A stretch of DNA of 64,000 nt from Mumia quercus (GTDB taxonomy: Bacteria; Actinomycetota; Actinomycetes; Propionibacteriales; Nocardioidaceae): contig NZ_JANZYO010000005.1 in assembly GCF_025506335.1 (NCBI RefSeq), positions 62,001 to 126,000 of the forward strand, read 5' to 3'. Below the pieces are notes generated by a model. The model saw nothing but the letters and a program-made list of their open reading frames with translations. It searched no databases and had not been told where the DNA came from. Both the position numbers and the translations under genes were made by a program. Position 1 is the stretch's first letter; each line of letters opens with the position of its first letter. Positions 10,709 to 19,494 of this stretch are shown here, one piece after another.

Positions 10709-11245
10709 TTATTGCTTCGTGATCGGGCTGTCGTCGACCGCAGCCGCGAACGCCGCGAGGCGCGCCCTCGGGGCAAGGGTCGTCATGGTGGAGAAACCCC
10801 CACCCGAGAGCGACCGGACGACGCCGTCGGCCGCCTTCGGGCCGACCGAGCCTGACGGCGTCTCGTAGAACAGCCACAGGCTCCCTCCCCGGCGCAACAC
10901 GCGACGCAGCTGAGCAGACAGGGCAGAGGCGTCGGTGGTCCAGAAGACGTTGACGTTCACGGCGAAGACGACGTCGTACGCGTGGTCGGGGAGCTCGGCG
11001 ACGACGTCCTCGATCGCTCCCCGTACGACCTCCCAGCGCGCCGCGGACCCGACGTCGGTGCACCTCTGCCGGGTACGACGCTCGGCCACCTCAGAGCGGT
11101 CGACGCTCACGTACGATCCGCCGGCGCCAAGGCGAGCGAGCACGAGCTGCGCGGCGGCCCCCGAACCGCCGCCGATCTCGAGCACGGCGCTCGACGGCGT
11201 CAGAGGCAGCGCGTCCACGGCAGCGGCGACACGATCGGGCACCAT
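10709..11245 (-). CDS. Class I SAM-dependent methyltransferase
   Basis: 178 aa. Motif I VLEIGGGSGAAAQLV binds S-adenosylmethionine; the acidic motif II follows at YVSVDRSEV; a post-I hydrophobic strand DVVFAVNVN precedes FWTT. The C-terminal half is short, so this is a minimal Rossmann-fold enzyme of the Methyltransf_11/25 type. Substrate cannot be deduced. It is divergent to the HhH-GPD gene with a 47-bp gap, and is followed by the 290-bp non-coding region. Confidence 0.8.
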   Translation of the reverse strand: MVPDRVAAAVDALPLTPSSAVLEIGGGSGAAAQLVLARLGAGGSYVSVDRSEVAERRTRQRCTDVGSAARWEVVRGAIEDVVAELPDHAYDVVFAVNVNVFWTTDASALSAQLRRVLRRGGSLWLFYETPSGSVGPKAADGVVRSLSGGGFSTMTTLAPRARLAAFAAAVDDSPITKQ

Positions 11246-11292
11246 GCCTCACCGTATGACGCACATCGGGTCGGCCTTGGGATGATCGGAGC

Positions 11293-11874
11293 ATGAGCCT
11301 CAACCTCACCGGTGATGCTGACGCCGACCAGCTCCTCGACTCCGACCCGTTCGCACTTCTCGTCGGGATGCTGCTCGACCAGCAGTACCCGATGGAGGCG
11401 GCGTTCGCCGGCCCGCTCAAGATCGTGCAGCGCGTCGGCACCCTCGACGTCGCGACGATCGCCGAGTACGACCCGGAGGCGTTCGCCGCGCTCTGCGCGA
11501 CCCCGCCCGCGGTGCACCGCTACCCGGGTTCGATGGCCAAGCGCATCCAGGAGCTCGCGTCGTACCTGATGAGCGAGTACGACGGCGATCCCACGCGGCT
11601 CTGGACCGACGGCGACCCGGACGGCAAGACCGTGCTCAAGCGCCTCAAGGCCCTGCCGGGGTACGGCGAGCAGAAGGCACGCATCTTCCTCGCGCTCCTC
11701 GGCAAGCAGCGCGGCATCGAGCCCCGCGGATGGCGCGATGCAGCCGGTGCGTACGGCGAGGACGGCTCTCGCCGTTCGATCGCCGACGTGGTCGACGCCC
11801 AGACCCTCCAGGAGGTGCGGACCTTCAAGAAGGAGCAGAAGGCAGCGGCGAAGGCGGCCAAGGCCAAGGGCTGA
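11293..11874 (+). CDS. HhH-GPD-type base-excision DNA repair protein
   Basis: 193 aa from ATG 11293. N-terminal PFALLVGMLLDQQYPMEAAF matches the start of the helical HhH-GPD glycosylase fold, and LPGYGEQKARIF is the helix-hairpin-helix DNA-binding motif. There is no iron-sulfur cluster cysteine set. This compact actinobacterial family is annotated as base-excision repair DNA glycosylases; lesion specificity is not established. The C-terminus is Lys/Ala-rich (KKEQKAAAKAAKAKG), probably an extra DNA contact. Ends 14 nt before a terminator. Confidence 0.82.
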   Translation: MSLNLTGDADADQLLDSDPFALLVGMLLDQQYPMEAAFAGPLKIVQRVGTLDVATIAEYDPEAFAALCATPPAVHRYPGSMAKRIQELASYLMSEYDGDPTRLWTDGDPDGKTVLKRLKALPGYGEQKARIFLALLGKQRGIEPRGWRDAAGAYGEDGSRRSIADVVDAQTLQEVRTFKKEQKAAAKAAKAKG

Positions 11875-11887
11875 CCCGACGCTGGTC

Positions 11888-11926
11888 GGCCTGCCCCACC
11901 CGCGTCGTACGCGGGCGGAGCAGGCC
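11888..11926. terminator. Bidirectional terminator hairpin
   Basis: GGCCTGCCCCACCCGCG (11888-11904) pairs with 11910-11926 over 17 positions with only two mismatches, both compatible with G:U pairing in one transcript, around a 5-nt loop. It separates the convergent HhH-GPD and fasciclin genes. Confidence 0.75.
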
Positions 11927-11947
11927 GGGTCCGGACGATGCCGTGGC

Positions 11948-12634
11948 TCAGGCTGCCGGCGGCATCAGCACCGAGTCGATGAGGTAGACGGTCGCGTTCT
12001 CCGTCTTCACGCCGCCGCAGATCACCGCGGCGTTCTCGGCGCCGACGGTCAGCGCATCAGGGTCGCCCTTGACCTCGAGGTCGGCGCCGTTCACGGTCTT
12101 GTGGGTGCCGACGACCTCGTTCGGGGCGAGCTGTCCCGGCACGACGTGGTAGGTGAGCACCGACGTCAGCGTCTCCGCGCCGGCCGGCTTCGACAGCTCG
12201 GTGACCGTCGCCTTCGGCAGCTTGGCGAACGCCTCGTCGACCGGGGCGAACACCGTGAACTCGTCACCGTTGAGGGTGTCGACGAGGTTCACGTCCGGGT
12301 TGAGCTGACCGCTCACCGCCGCCGTCAGGGTCTTGAGCAACGGGTTGTTGCTCGCCGCGGTCGCCACCGGCTCCTGCGCCATGCCCTCGATCGAGCCGGG
12401 CCCGTCGGGGACCTGCTCGGCATACGCGGCGCAGCCCGGGCCGACGAGGTCGGAGGACGCGTCGGACATCGCGTCGTCGGTCATCTCCGAGGTCATCTCC
12501 GAGGCGCTCGGCGTCGAGTCGTCCGAGCTCGAGCCCGAGTCGGAGTCGTCGCCGCCGCACGCCGAGGTGACGAGTGCCAGTGACGCCAGCATCGCGGCCG
12601 CAGCGAGGTGAGTCTTGCGAAGGGTCGTACGCAT
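11948..12634 (-). CDS. Fasciclin (FAS1) domain lipoprotein
   Basis: 228 aa from ATG 12634; the 21-residue in-frame extension upstream is not needed. Signal peptide ending in the lipobox TSAC (Cys26), then a Ser/Asp/Glu-rich linker, then one FAS1 domain (about 90-228) with the typical [17 protein letters not shown] and TYHVVPGQL segments. Surface adhesion-type domain anchored to the outer face of the membrane. In mycobacteria, FAS1 proteins MPT70/MPT83 are the main SigK targets; here the gene follows the molybdopterin oxidoreductase by 22 nt behind a SigK-type promoter, so it is probably SigK-controlled too. Confidence 0.9.
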   Translation of the reverse strand: MRTTLRKTHLAAAAMLASLALVTSACGGDDSDSGSSSDDSTPSASEMTSEMTDDAMSDASSDLVGPGCAAYAEQVPDGPGSIEGMAQEPVATAASNNPLLKTLTAAVSGQLNPDVNLVDTLNGDEFTVFAPVDEAFAKLPKATVTELSKPAGAETLTSVLTYHVVPGQLAPNEVVGTHKTVNGADLEVKGDPDALTVGAENAAVICGGVKTENATVYLIDSVLMPPAA

Positions 12635-12656
12635 GATCGTGCCTTCCTGTCGTCGG

Positions 12657-14210
12657 TCAGTCCACCGAGAACCTGACGCTGTGCCAGCCGGTGGCACCGT
12701 CCGGGCGCGGTTCGGCCCGGTCGGAGGTCTGTGGGGTGCCGTCCGCGTCGATCGCGCGGACGGTGAGCGTGTGGTCGCCCGGCGTGGCGTCGCGCCAGTG
12801 CCAGGTCCACTGCCGCCAGGTGTCGAGGCCGTCCTGGGGGGCGAGGGTCGCGGTCTCCCACGTCCTGTCGTCGACCCGGACCTCGACGCTGCGTACGCCG
12901 ACGTGCTGGGCCCACGCGACTCCGCCGACGCGCACGGCGTCCTGGTCGAACGACTGGAACGACCGAGGGACGTCGATGCGCGACGCGAGCTTGATCGGAG
13001 CCTGCTCGGCCCACCCGCGCTCGGTCCAGTACGCGTCGAGCTCGGAGAACCGCGTGACCTCCAGGTCCACCAGCCACTTGGTCGCCGACACGTACCCGTA
13101 CAGGCCCGGGACGACCATCCGCGCAGGGAACCCGTGGTCCAGCGGCAGCGGCTCCCCGTTCATCGCGACCGCGACGAGCGCGTCCCGCCCGTCGAGCACG
13201 GCGTCGAGCGGGGTGCCGATCACCATCCCGTCGGCGCTCGTCGACTTGAGCGCGTCCGCGCCGTCGCGGACGCCCGCTCGCCGGAGCAGGTCGGCGAGCG
13301 GGACGCCGATCCAGGTGGCGTTGCCCGCGTACGGGCCGCCGACCTCGTTGGAGACGCAGGTGAGCGTGATGCGGCGTTCGACCAGGCGCATGTCGAGCAG
13401 GTCGGCGAAGGTCAGCTCGAGCTCCTCCTCCACGTCGCCGTGGATCCGTAGCCGCCAGGTGTCGGCAGGGACGTCTGGCACGATCAGCGCGGTGTCGACG
13501 CGGTAGAAGTCACGGTTCGGGGTCACGTACGAGGTGACGCCGGGCAGCGGGTCGAGCCCGGTCGGAAGGGCGGGCGCGGGACTGATCGGCGTCGGGATGC
13601 GCAGGCGCGAGCGGGACACCGCCGCCTCGGAGCCGCCCGCGACCCGCGTCACCGCACCGCCCGCGGCGGCGACGGCAGTGGTGCCGAGCACGGCGACGAG
13701 GAAGCGACGGCGGTCGAACCCCGAGGGCAGGTCGTCACCGGGGCGACGTGCAGGCTCGCTGCGGGCGGGCCCGGGAAGCACCCGCAGGAGGGCGAGGAGC
13801 GCACCGACCGCGACGGCGGTCGCCACGACGGGTGCGAAGAGGGCGACCGCGGGCCGGGCAGGCGTCGAGGTGTCCACCGCGGTCGCTCCCGCCGCGACCG
13901 CCCCCACGGCCACGACGAGGGCGACCGCGGCCCGGCGGTGCGTCACGCCGACCGCACCCGCCGCCGCGGCGAGCGCCACGAGCACCACCGTCATCCCACC
14001 CAGCAGCACCGCCTTGTCGGCCTCGCCGAAGGTCCGTACCGCGACGTCCTTCACGTACCCCGGCGTCACGGAGACCACGGCGTTGCCGACGGCGACCAGG
14101 GGTGACGGGCCCCCGACGACGGCCGCGACGGCGGTGCCGACCACGACGCCGGTGCCCGCGGCGAGCACGCCGCAACCGGCGGCGAGGAGACGGACACGGT
14201 TCGCGGTCAT
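12657..14210 (-). CDS. Membrane molybdopterin-dependent oxidoreductase (sulfite-oxidase family)
   Basis: 517 aa. The first about 150 residues form four hydrophobic helices; then [11 protein letters not shown], a twin-arginine-like motif, leads into a fifth. Residues about 200-400 are the Mo-cofactor domain, with the Mo-ligand cysteine in TCVSNEVGG (Cys285); residues 400-517 are the Ig-like Mo dimerisation domain. The catalytic domain would face the outside. Members oxidise or reduce sulfoxides or sulfite; the substrate here is unknown. It shares an operon with the fasciclin gene and starts 7 nt after a SigK-like -10 box, suggesting a leaderless transcript. Confidence 0.88.
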   Translation of the reverse strand: MTANRVRLLAAGCGVLAAGTGVVVGTAVAAVVGGPSPLVAVGNAVVSVTPGYVKDVAVRTFGEADKAVLLGGMTVVLVALAAAAGAVGVTHRRAAVALVVAVGAVAAGATAVDTSTPARPAVALFAPVVATAVAVGALLALLRVLPGPARSEPARRPGDDLPSGFDRRRFLVAVLGTTAVAAAGGAVTRVAGGSEAAVSRSRLRIPTPISPAPALPTGLDPLPGVTSYVTPNRDFYRVDTALIVPDVPADTWRLRIHGDVEEELELTFADLLDMRLVERRITLTCVSNEVGGPYAGNATWIGVPLADLLRRAGVRDGADALKSTSADGMVIGTPLDAVLDGRDALVAVAMNGEPLPLDHGFPARMVVPGLYGYVSATKWLVDLEVTRFSELDAYWTERGWAEQAPIKLASRIDVPRSFQSFDQDAVRVGGVAWAQHVGVRSVEVRVDDRTWETATLAPQDGLDTWRQWTWHWRDATPGDHTLTVRAIDADGTPQTSDRAEPRPDGATGWHSVRFSVD

Positions 14211-14216
14211 GTCCCT

Positions 14217-14244
14217 GTTTCGCGGCGAGGGGCGACACGGATGG
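14217..14244 (-). promoter_or_regulatory. SigK-type promoter for the oxidoreductase-fasciclin operon
   Basis: Read on the minus strand: CCATCC (14244-14239), a 16-nt spacer, CGAAAC (14222-14217). This matches the mycobacterial SigK consensus (CCATCC about 16 nt upstream of a CGAA core). The ATG at 14210 lies at the expected transcription start. Confidence 0.7.
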
Positions 14245-14281
14245 GTCGCTCAGGAGACAATCGTCGGACGGGAGTTCCTAC

Positions 14282-14310
14282 CCATCCGCGGGGCAGGCTG
14301 TGTCGAAGAC
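14282..14310 (+). promoter_or_regulatory. SigK-type autoregulatory promoter of sigK-rskA
   Basis: CCATCC (14282-14287), a 16-nt spacer and CGAAGAC (14304-14310). It has the same spacing and core as the promoter in the other direction. The sigK ATG is 31 nt downstream with CAGGAGAG as its ribosome-binding site. Confidence 0.7.
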
Positions 14311-14341
14311 CTGATGACAGTCCCTCGTACCAGGAGAGCCG

Positions 14342-14938
14342 ATGCCAGACGCCGAGCGCAGCCGGGCCGCCCGCGACGAGAGTCCTCCCTTCGCGGAGGA
14401 CGCGGTCGAGACGCTGATGGGTCGGGTCGCACGCGGCGACGAGCAGGCGTTCGCCGAGGTGTACGACGCGTTGGCCGGTGCTGTCTTCGGTCTGGTACGG
14501 AGGGTGCTGCGTGATCCGGTGCGTTCGGAGGAGGTGACGCAGGAGGTGTTCCTGCAGGTGTGGCAGACGGCTCCGCGCTTCGATGCGCGGCGTGGGCGTG
14601 CGAAGACGTGGGTGCTCACGCTGGCGCACCGCCGTGCCGTCGACGCGGTCCGTCACGACCAGGCGGCGGCGAACCGCGACGCGCGCTACGACTGGTCCGG
14701 GGGACCCGCGTACGACCAGGTCAGCGACGAGGTGACCGTACGCCTCGAGCACGAGCAGGTACGCCGATGCCTGGGCACGCTCACCGACCTGCAGCGCGAG
14801 GCGGTCGGTCTGGCGTACTACCAGGGGCACACCTACGCGGAGGTCGCCGTGATCCTCGAGGCCAACCCGGCGACGGTCAAGACCCGGCTGCGCGACGGGC
14901 TGATCCGTCTGCGTGACTGCCTGGGGGTGACGGCATGA
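14342..14938 (+). CDS. sigK: ECF RNA polymerase sigma factor SigK
   Basis: 198 aa from ATG 14342. Region 2 includes the -10-recognition segment around SEEVTQEVFLQVWQTAPRFD; region 4 carries the helix-turn-helix YYQGHTYAEVAVILEANPATVKTRLRDGL. The pairing with an RskA-type anti-sigma factor by ATGA overlap, and the divergent molybdopterin oxidoreductase and fasciclin genes, reproduce the content of the mycobacterial SigK regulon, so the SigK assignment is firm. Probably activates its own promoter and the divergent one when RskA releases it. Confidence 0.92.
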   Translation: MPDAERSRAARDESPPFAEDAVETLMGRVARGDEQAFAEVYDALAGAVFGLVRRVLRDPVRSEEVTQEVFLQVWQTAPRFDARRGRAKTWVLTLAHRRAVDAVRHDQAAANRDARYDWSGGPAYDQVSDEVTVRLEHEQVRRCLGTLTDLQREAVGLAYYQGHTYAEVAVILEANPATVKTRLRDGLIRLRDCLGVTA

Positions 14939-15660
14939 CCATCGATCCCCACATGCTCGCCGGCGCGTACGCCCTCGACGCCCTCGACAGCGACGAGCGC
15001 GCCTCGTACGAGGCCCATCTGGCCGAGTGCACCGACTGCGCGGCCGAGGTCGTCGGCTTCCGCGCGACGGCCGCGCGGCTCGGCGACGCGGAGGAGAGCG
15101 AGCCGCCGCCTCGCCTGCGTCGCGCGGTCCTGGACGCGGTGGCGCGCACCCCCCAGGAGCATCCCGTCGTCACCGACATCACCAGCGCCCGGTCGTGGCG
15201 CAGGGGTTGGCCGGCACGGATCATGCTCGCCGCGGCGGCGCTCGCCCTCGTCGTCGGCGCCGTCGGCTTCGGGTTGGCGCAGCGCGACCGTGCTGATCGT
15301 TACGAGGCTCAGCAGTCGGGCATCACCGCCGTGCTGTCAGCGCCCGACGCGGCGATGGCCACGGCCCCTGTCGAAGGCGGTGGGACGGTGCGCGTCGTCC
15401 AGTCGGCCGAGCTCGGCAAGGCCGTCATGGTCGTGTCCGACCTGCCGCGGCTCAGCGACGACCGCGACTACCAGATGTGGACCGAGTCCGACGGCACGAT
15501 GCACAGTGCCGGCGTCCTGCCGCGAGACGAGCAGGGATCGCGGGGTGCGCACCTGATGGACGACGTCTCGGGGGTGACGGCGGTCGCGATCAGCGTCGAG
15601 CCCGCCGGCGGCTCCGAGGAGCCGACCAGCGACCCCATCGTGACGCTCAGGACGTCCTGA
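14935..15660 (+). CDS. rskA: Anti-sigma-K factor RskA
   Basis: 241 aa; ATG overlaps the sigK stop by 4 nt. The cytoplasmic N-terminal anti-sigma domain (1-85) contains HLAECTDCAAEV, a zinc-binding-like CxxC motif. One membrane span follows (about 96-115, IMLAAAALALVVGAVGFGL), then an extracytoplasmic RskA domain (about 130-241). In mycobacteria regulated proteolysis of RskA frees SigK; the signal is probably redox or envelope related. Here the same single-span topology is visible. Confidence 0.92.
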   Translation: MTIDPHMLAGAYALDALDSDERASYEAHLAECTDCAAEVVGFRATAARLGDAEESEPPPRLRRAVLDAVARTPQEHPVVTDITSARSWRRGWPARIMLAAAALALVVGAVGFGLAQRDRADRYEAQQSGITAVLSAPDAAMATAPVEGGGTVRVVQSAELGKAVMVVSDLPRLSDDRDYQMWTESDGTMHSAGVLPRDEQGSRGAHLMDDVSGVTAVAISVEPAGGSEEPTSDPIVTLRTS

Positions 15661-15663
15661 GCC

Positions 15664-16203
15664 TCACCCCAGGCCCGCGCGCTCGGCGATGCCGCGGACG
15701 TACGCCGCCTGGCCGAGGTGCTGGAGGCTGTCACCGAACATGCTCACGAGCCGCACCGCGGCGGTCACGGGCGGGTCCCAGCGTTCGTCGACGACGCGAG
15801 CGAGCTCGGGGACGTCCACGCCGTGCAGGTACGAGCGGAGCCGGCCGGTCACGTCGTGGTGGTAGCCGGCGAGCTTTTCGCCGCTGACCGCCACCGCTGC
15901 GACGTCGTCGGCGGACTGGCCGTAGCCGGTCGCGGACTTCGGGAAGGGAAGGCCGAGCTCGTCGTACCAGCCGCCGTCCGTCCATGCCTGGAGCGACCCG
16001 AGGAGGTCGGCGCCGTGGTCGTCGAGCACGCGGGACTGGTGCCACACGAGCCAGCAGATGCTGTTGGACTCGGCGTCGGGGCGGAACGTGCCGATCGGCA
16101 GGGGGAGGTCACGGGTGAGGTCGTCGACGAGCTCGTCGATGCGGTCGAGCTGGTCGAGGAGCATCGCTCGCAGGGCGTCGAGGGCAGCGGAGTCATTGCT
16201 CAT
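15664..16203 (-). CDS. DinB-superfamily protein (mycothiol-transferase-like)
   Basis: 179 aa four-helix-bundle protein. Putative metal-binding histidines: WLVWHQSR, AGYHHDV and QHLGQAAYVRG, at the spacing seen in DinB/DUF664 proteins. Several actinobacterial members are mycothiol S-transferases or maleylpyruvate isomerases that bind zinc or another divalent metal. Substrate unknown. Stops 4 nt from the rskA stop codon (convergent). Confidence 0.8.
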   Translation of the reverse strand: MSNDSAALDALRAMLLDQLDRIDELVDDLTRDLPLPIGTFRPDAESNSICWLVWHQSRVLDDHGADLLGSLQAWTDGGWYDELGLPFPKSATGYGQSADDVAAVAVSGEKLAGYHHDVTGRLRSYLHGVDVPELARVVDERWDPPVTAAVRLVSMFGDSLQHLGQAAYVRGIAERAGLG

Positions 16204-16313
16204 GGGAAGCCACGTTAGTGCGAGAGGAATACGCGGGGTAGCAAGATAGTTGAAGGCTGTACTAGATTGGTTCCAGAGCGACCGCGGGAGCGGTCAGACA
16301 AGGGGACGAGCAG

Positions 16314-17471
16314 ATGCAGTTCGGGATCTTCACCGTCGGTGACGTCACGACCGACCCGACGACGGGCCGCACGCCGACCGAGCACGAGCGGATCAAGGCC
16401 ACGATCGCGATCGCGAAGAAGGCGGAGGAGGTGGGCCTCGACGTCTTCGCGACCGGGCAGCACCACAACCCGCCGTTCATCCCCTCGGCGCCGACCACCA
16501 CGTTGGCCTACATCGCCGCCCAGACCGAGCGGATCATCCTCTCGACCTCGACGACGCTCATCACGACCACCGACCCCGTGCGCATCGCAGAGGACTACGC
16601 GACACTCCAGCACCTGTCGGACGGCCGCAACGACCTGATGATGGGTCGCGGCAACACCGGCCCGGTCTACCCGTGGTTCGGCAAGGACATCCGTCAGGGC
16701 ATCGAGCTGGCGATCGAGAACTACCACCTGCTGCGCCGCCTCTGGACCGAGGACGTCGTCGACTGGGAGGGCAAGTTCCGTACGCCCCTGCAGGGGTTCA
16801 CGTCGACACCGCGCCCGCTGGACGGCGTGCCGCCGTTCGTCTGGCACGGGTCGATCCGCAGCCCCGAGATCGCCGAGCAGGCGGCCTACTACGGAGACGG
16901 GTTCTTCTCGAACCACATCTTCTGGCCCGCGAGCCACACGCAGCGGATGGTCGCCTTCTACCGCCAGCGCTTCGAGCACTACGGCCATGGCGCCGCCGAC
17001 CAGGCCATCGTCGGGCTCGGCGGTCAGGTCTTCATGCGCAAGAACAGCCAGGACGCCGTGAACGAGTTCCGTCCGTACTTCGACAACGCGCCGGTCTACG
17101 GCCACGGTCCGAGCCTCGAGGACTTCGCGCGGGAGACCCCGCTGACGGTCGGCAGCCCGCAGCAGGTCATCGAGCGGACGCTGGGCTTCCGGGACTACGT
17201 CGGCGACTACCAGCGTCAGCTCTGGCTGATGGACCATGCGGGGCTCCCCCTGAAGACGGTGCTCGAGCAGCTCGACCTCCTCGGTGAAGAGGTCGTCCCC
17301 GTGCTGCGCAAGGAGTTCGCGGCGCTCAAGCCCGCCCACGTCCCCGAGGCCCCGACCCACGCGTCCCTGGTCGCCGCCGCCGGCGGCGCCCGGGACACCA
17401 CCGTCCACGCAGCCGGCGACGCCGTCACCGGCACCTCCGACCGCGAGACCACGAACGAGGTGAGCGCATGA
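16314..17471 (+). CDS. FMN-dependent luciferase-like monooxygenase, CE1758 family
   Basis: 385 aa from ATG 16314. An (alpha/beta)8 barrel of the LLM class with family-characteristic segments MQFGIFTVGDVTTDPTTGR, TGQHHNPPF, MGRGNTGPVYPWFGKDIRQG. The last about 50 residues are Ala/Pro/Thr-rich and probably disordered. The gene overlaps the following FMN reductase by 4 nt (ATGA). In this gene pair the reductase supplies FMNH2 for oxygen-dependent oxidation of an unknown compound. Transcribed away from the DinB gene across a 110-bp gap. Confidence 0.88.
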   Translation: MQFGIFTVGDVTTDPTTGRTPTEHERIKATIAIAKKAEEVGLDVFATGQHHNPPFIPSAPTTTLAYIAAQTERIILSTSTTLITTTDPVRIAEDYATLQHLSDGRNDLMMGRGNTGPVYPWFGKDIRQGIELAIENYHLLRRLWTEDVVDWEGKFRTPLQGFTSTPRPLDGVPPFVWHGSIRSPEIAEQAAYYGDGFFSNHIFWPASHTQRMVAFYRQRFEHYGHGAADQAIVGLGGQVFMRKNSQDAVNEFRPYFDNAPVYGHGPSLEDFARETPLTVGSPQQVIERTLGFRDYVGDYQRQLWLMDHAGLPLKTVLEQLDLLGEEVVPVLRKEFAALKPAHVPEAPTHASLVAAAGGARDTTVHAAGDAVTGTSDRETTNEVSA

Positions 17472-18088
17472 GCACGGCCCGCAAGATCGCGGTCGTCAGC
17501 GCGGGGCTGAGCCAGCCGTCCTCGACGCGCCTGCTCGCCGACCGGCTGGCCCAAGCCGTCGGCGACGACCTCCTCACCCGTGGTGTCGAGGCGCAGGTCA
17601 GCGTCCACGAGCTGCGGCAGCACGCCCACGACATCACCAACGCGATGCTCACGGGCTTCGCCCCAGAGGGTCTGCAGGAGGTCGTCGACGACGTCGTCGC
17701 CGCCGACGGCCTGATCGTCGTGACGCCGATCTTCACCGCCTCGTACTCGGGGTTGTTCAAGTCGTTCTTCGACGTGCTGGAGAAGGACGCGCTCGCCGGC
17801 AAGCCGGTGCTGATCGCCGCGACGGCGGGAACGGCACGCCACTCCCTGGCGCTCGAGCACGCGCTGCGGCCGATGTTCGCCTACCTGCGGGTGGTCGTCG
17901 TGCCCACCGCGGTCTTCGCTGCGTCGGAGGACTGGGGAGGCGTCGACGGCGTCAGCGGTGCGCTCCAGTCGCGGGTCGAGCGTGCGGCCGGCGAGCTGGG
18001 CACGCTCGTCGCGGCGCGCGCGAGCGACCGGCCTGCGGACCCGTTCGCGTTGACGACCTCGTTCGAAGACCTGCTCTCGGGGTCCTGA
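17468..18088 (+). CDS. NAD(P)H-dependent FMN reductase, CE1759 family
   Basis: 206 aa flavodoxin-like fold. Phosphate-binding loop AGLSQPSSTRLLADRL near the N-terminus and the flavin-contact segment VVTPIFTASYSGLFKSFFD match NADPH-dependent FMN reductases. Overlap with the upstream monooxygenase and the fixed pairing of these two families show that it is the reduced-flavin supplier. Cytoplasmic; substrate of the pair not known. Confidence 0.88.
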   Translation: MSTARKIAVVSAGLSQPSSTRLLADRLAQAVGDDLLTRGVEAQVSVHELRQHAHDITNAMLTGFAPEGLQEVVDDVVAADGLIVVTPIFTASYSGLFKSFFDVLEKDALAGKPVLIAATAGTARHSLALEHALRPMFAYLRVVVVPTAVFAASEDWGGVDGVSGALQSRVERAAGELGTLVAARASDRPADPFALTTSFEDLLSGS

Positions 18089-18136
18089 TCCGCGTGCCTT
18101 CGAGGTCCGCCCACCGCGGTGTGCTGTGATGCGGTC

Positions 18137-18559
18137 ATGCGAACGCCCGTGACGTTGACGGAGCGGGCGAGGGGGTACGGGCTGTGGCCCGGCGACCTTC
18201 TCGCCCGCCTCCCTGGCGCGCACGTCGAGCACGTGACGCACCGCTATGACGAGGCTCGGCTCGTCGTGTCCCTCGCGCTGCCGGGGGATGCCTCACCCCT
18301 GGACGGCACCCCTCTGCAGGTCCTCCTGACCTTCGACGACGCGCGTCTGCGGACCCTTCGGTCCGGCTGGCGCGCGCGGCTCGGACGTTCCCGTACGTCT
18401 GCCGTGCCCGAGGTCGTCGAGCTCGTACGGGGCCGGCTCGGCGGGTACCGGTTGCTGCACACCACCGGACGCCTCGCCGTCCGTGCCTCGGGACTGGTCG
18501 TCGACGTCGTCCCGGTCGCCGTCCCCGATAGCATCCGCGCCGCCGCGCTCGCGTCCTAG
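18137..18559 (+). CDS. Hypothetical protein of 140 aa
   Basis: ATG 18137 chosen (MRTPVTLTERARG), dropping six residues of in-frame extension. No family recognised. Predicted soluble, beta-rich, highly basic middle (LRSGWRARLGRSR), no signal peptide, no membrane segment, no cysteine. Codon third positions are GC-biased as expected for a real gene, and it fills the gap between two co-oriented genes. A role cannot be assigned. Confidence 0.6.
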   Translation: MRTPVTLTERARGYGLWPGDLLARLPGAHVEHVTHRYDEARLVVSLALPGDASPLDGTPLQVLLTFDDARLRTLRSGWRARLGRSRTSAVPEVVELVRGRLGGYRLLHTTGRLAVRASGLVVDVVPVAVPDSIRAAALAS

Positions 18560-18602
18560 CCGCTCGCTCCTGGCGCCGGTCGGGCTCGGTACGGTGACCC
18601 CT

Positions 18603-19487
18603 GTGATCCCACCCGCTCGCCCCCAGGTCGGTGTCGTCGTGCTCACCCAGGGCACCCGTCCCGACGACCTCGACGCCGCCCTCCGCTCGGTCCTCGCGCA
18701 GCGCGCCGTCGACGTGGACGTCGTCTGCGTCGGCAACGGGTGGGAGCCGACGGGGCTGCCCGAGGGCGTCCGTCCGCTGGCGCTGCCCGAGAACCTCGGC
18801 ATCCCCGCCGGACGCAACGCGGGCGTCCCGCACGTACGGGGGGACCTGCTGCTCTTCGTCGACGACGACGCCCGGCTGGAGGGGGAGGACTTCCTCTCCC
18901 GCGCCGCCGCCCTCTTCGCCGCCGACACCGACCTCGGCGTCGTGCAGCCGCGTGTCGAGAGCCCCGGCGAGACCGCCCCGACGCGCTGGATCCCGCGGAT
19001 GCGCAAGGGCGATCCCCGGCGTTCGTCTCCGGCCTTCTCGCTGTGGGAGGGCGTGCTCGTCGCGCGCCGGGCCGCCTTCGACGCGGCCGGCGGCTGGGGT
19101 GACGAGTTCTTCTACGCGCACGAGGGCATCGAGCTGGCGTGGCGGGTGTGGGACGCGGGGTACGAGGTCTGGTACCGCGGCGACCTCGCGTGCCTCCACC
19201 CGGCGATCGACCCCGCTCGGCACGACTTCTACTACCGGCTCAACGCACGGAACCGGGTGTGGCTGGCTCGCCGCAACCTCCGCTGGCCGTTCTCCTGGGC
19301 GTACGTGGCGACCTGGACGCTGGTGGCCCTGCTGCGGGGAGTGCGCTCGTCGGCGGGACGCCGCGCGCTGCGGCCGTGGTTCGCGGGATGGCGCGAGGGC
19401 TGGCGTACAGGCCCGGGGGAGCGGCGTCCGCTGAAGTGGCGCACGGTCCTCGCCATGACGCGGCGAGGGCGCCCTCCCGTCGTCTGA
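18603..19487 (+). CDS. Family 2 glycosyltransferase
   Basis: 294 aa from GTG 18603 (another GTG at 18594 is possible). GT-A fold: VGVVVLTQGTRPDDL opens the nucleotide-sugar-binding domain, LGIPAGRNAG and LLFVDDDARL supply the DXD-type metal site, and FFYAHEGIELAWRVWDAGYEVW is the acceptor-side ED/GxE region. Resembles rhamnosyl- or related transferases used on cell-wall polymers. It ends 8 bp from the convergent exporter ATPase and marks the left edge of the teichoic-acid locus. Confidence 0.88.
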   Translation: MIPPARPQVGVVVLTQGTRPDDLDAALRSVLAQRAVDVDVVCVGNGWEPTGLPEGVRPLALPENLGIPAGRNAGVPHVRGDLLLFVDDDARLEGEDFLSRAAALFAADTDLGVVQPRVESPGETAPTRWIPRMRKGDPRRSSPAFSLWEGVLVARRAAFDAAGGWGDEFFYAHEGIELAWRVWDAGYEVWYRGDLACLHPAIDPARHDFYYRLNARNRVWLARRNLRWPFSWAYVATWTLVALLRGVRSSAGRRALRPWFAGWREGWRTGPGERRPLKWRTVLAMTRRGRPPVV

Positions 19488-19494
19488 CGCCGGG

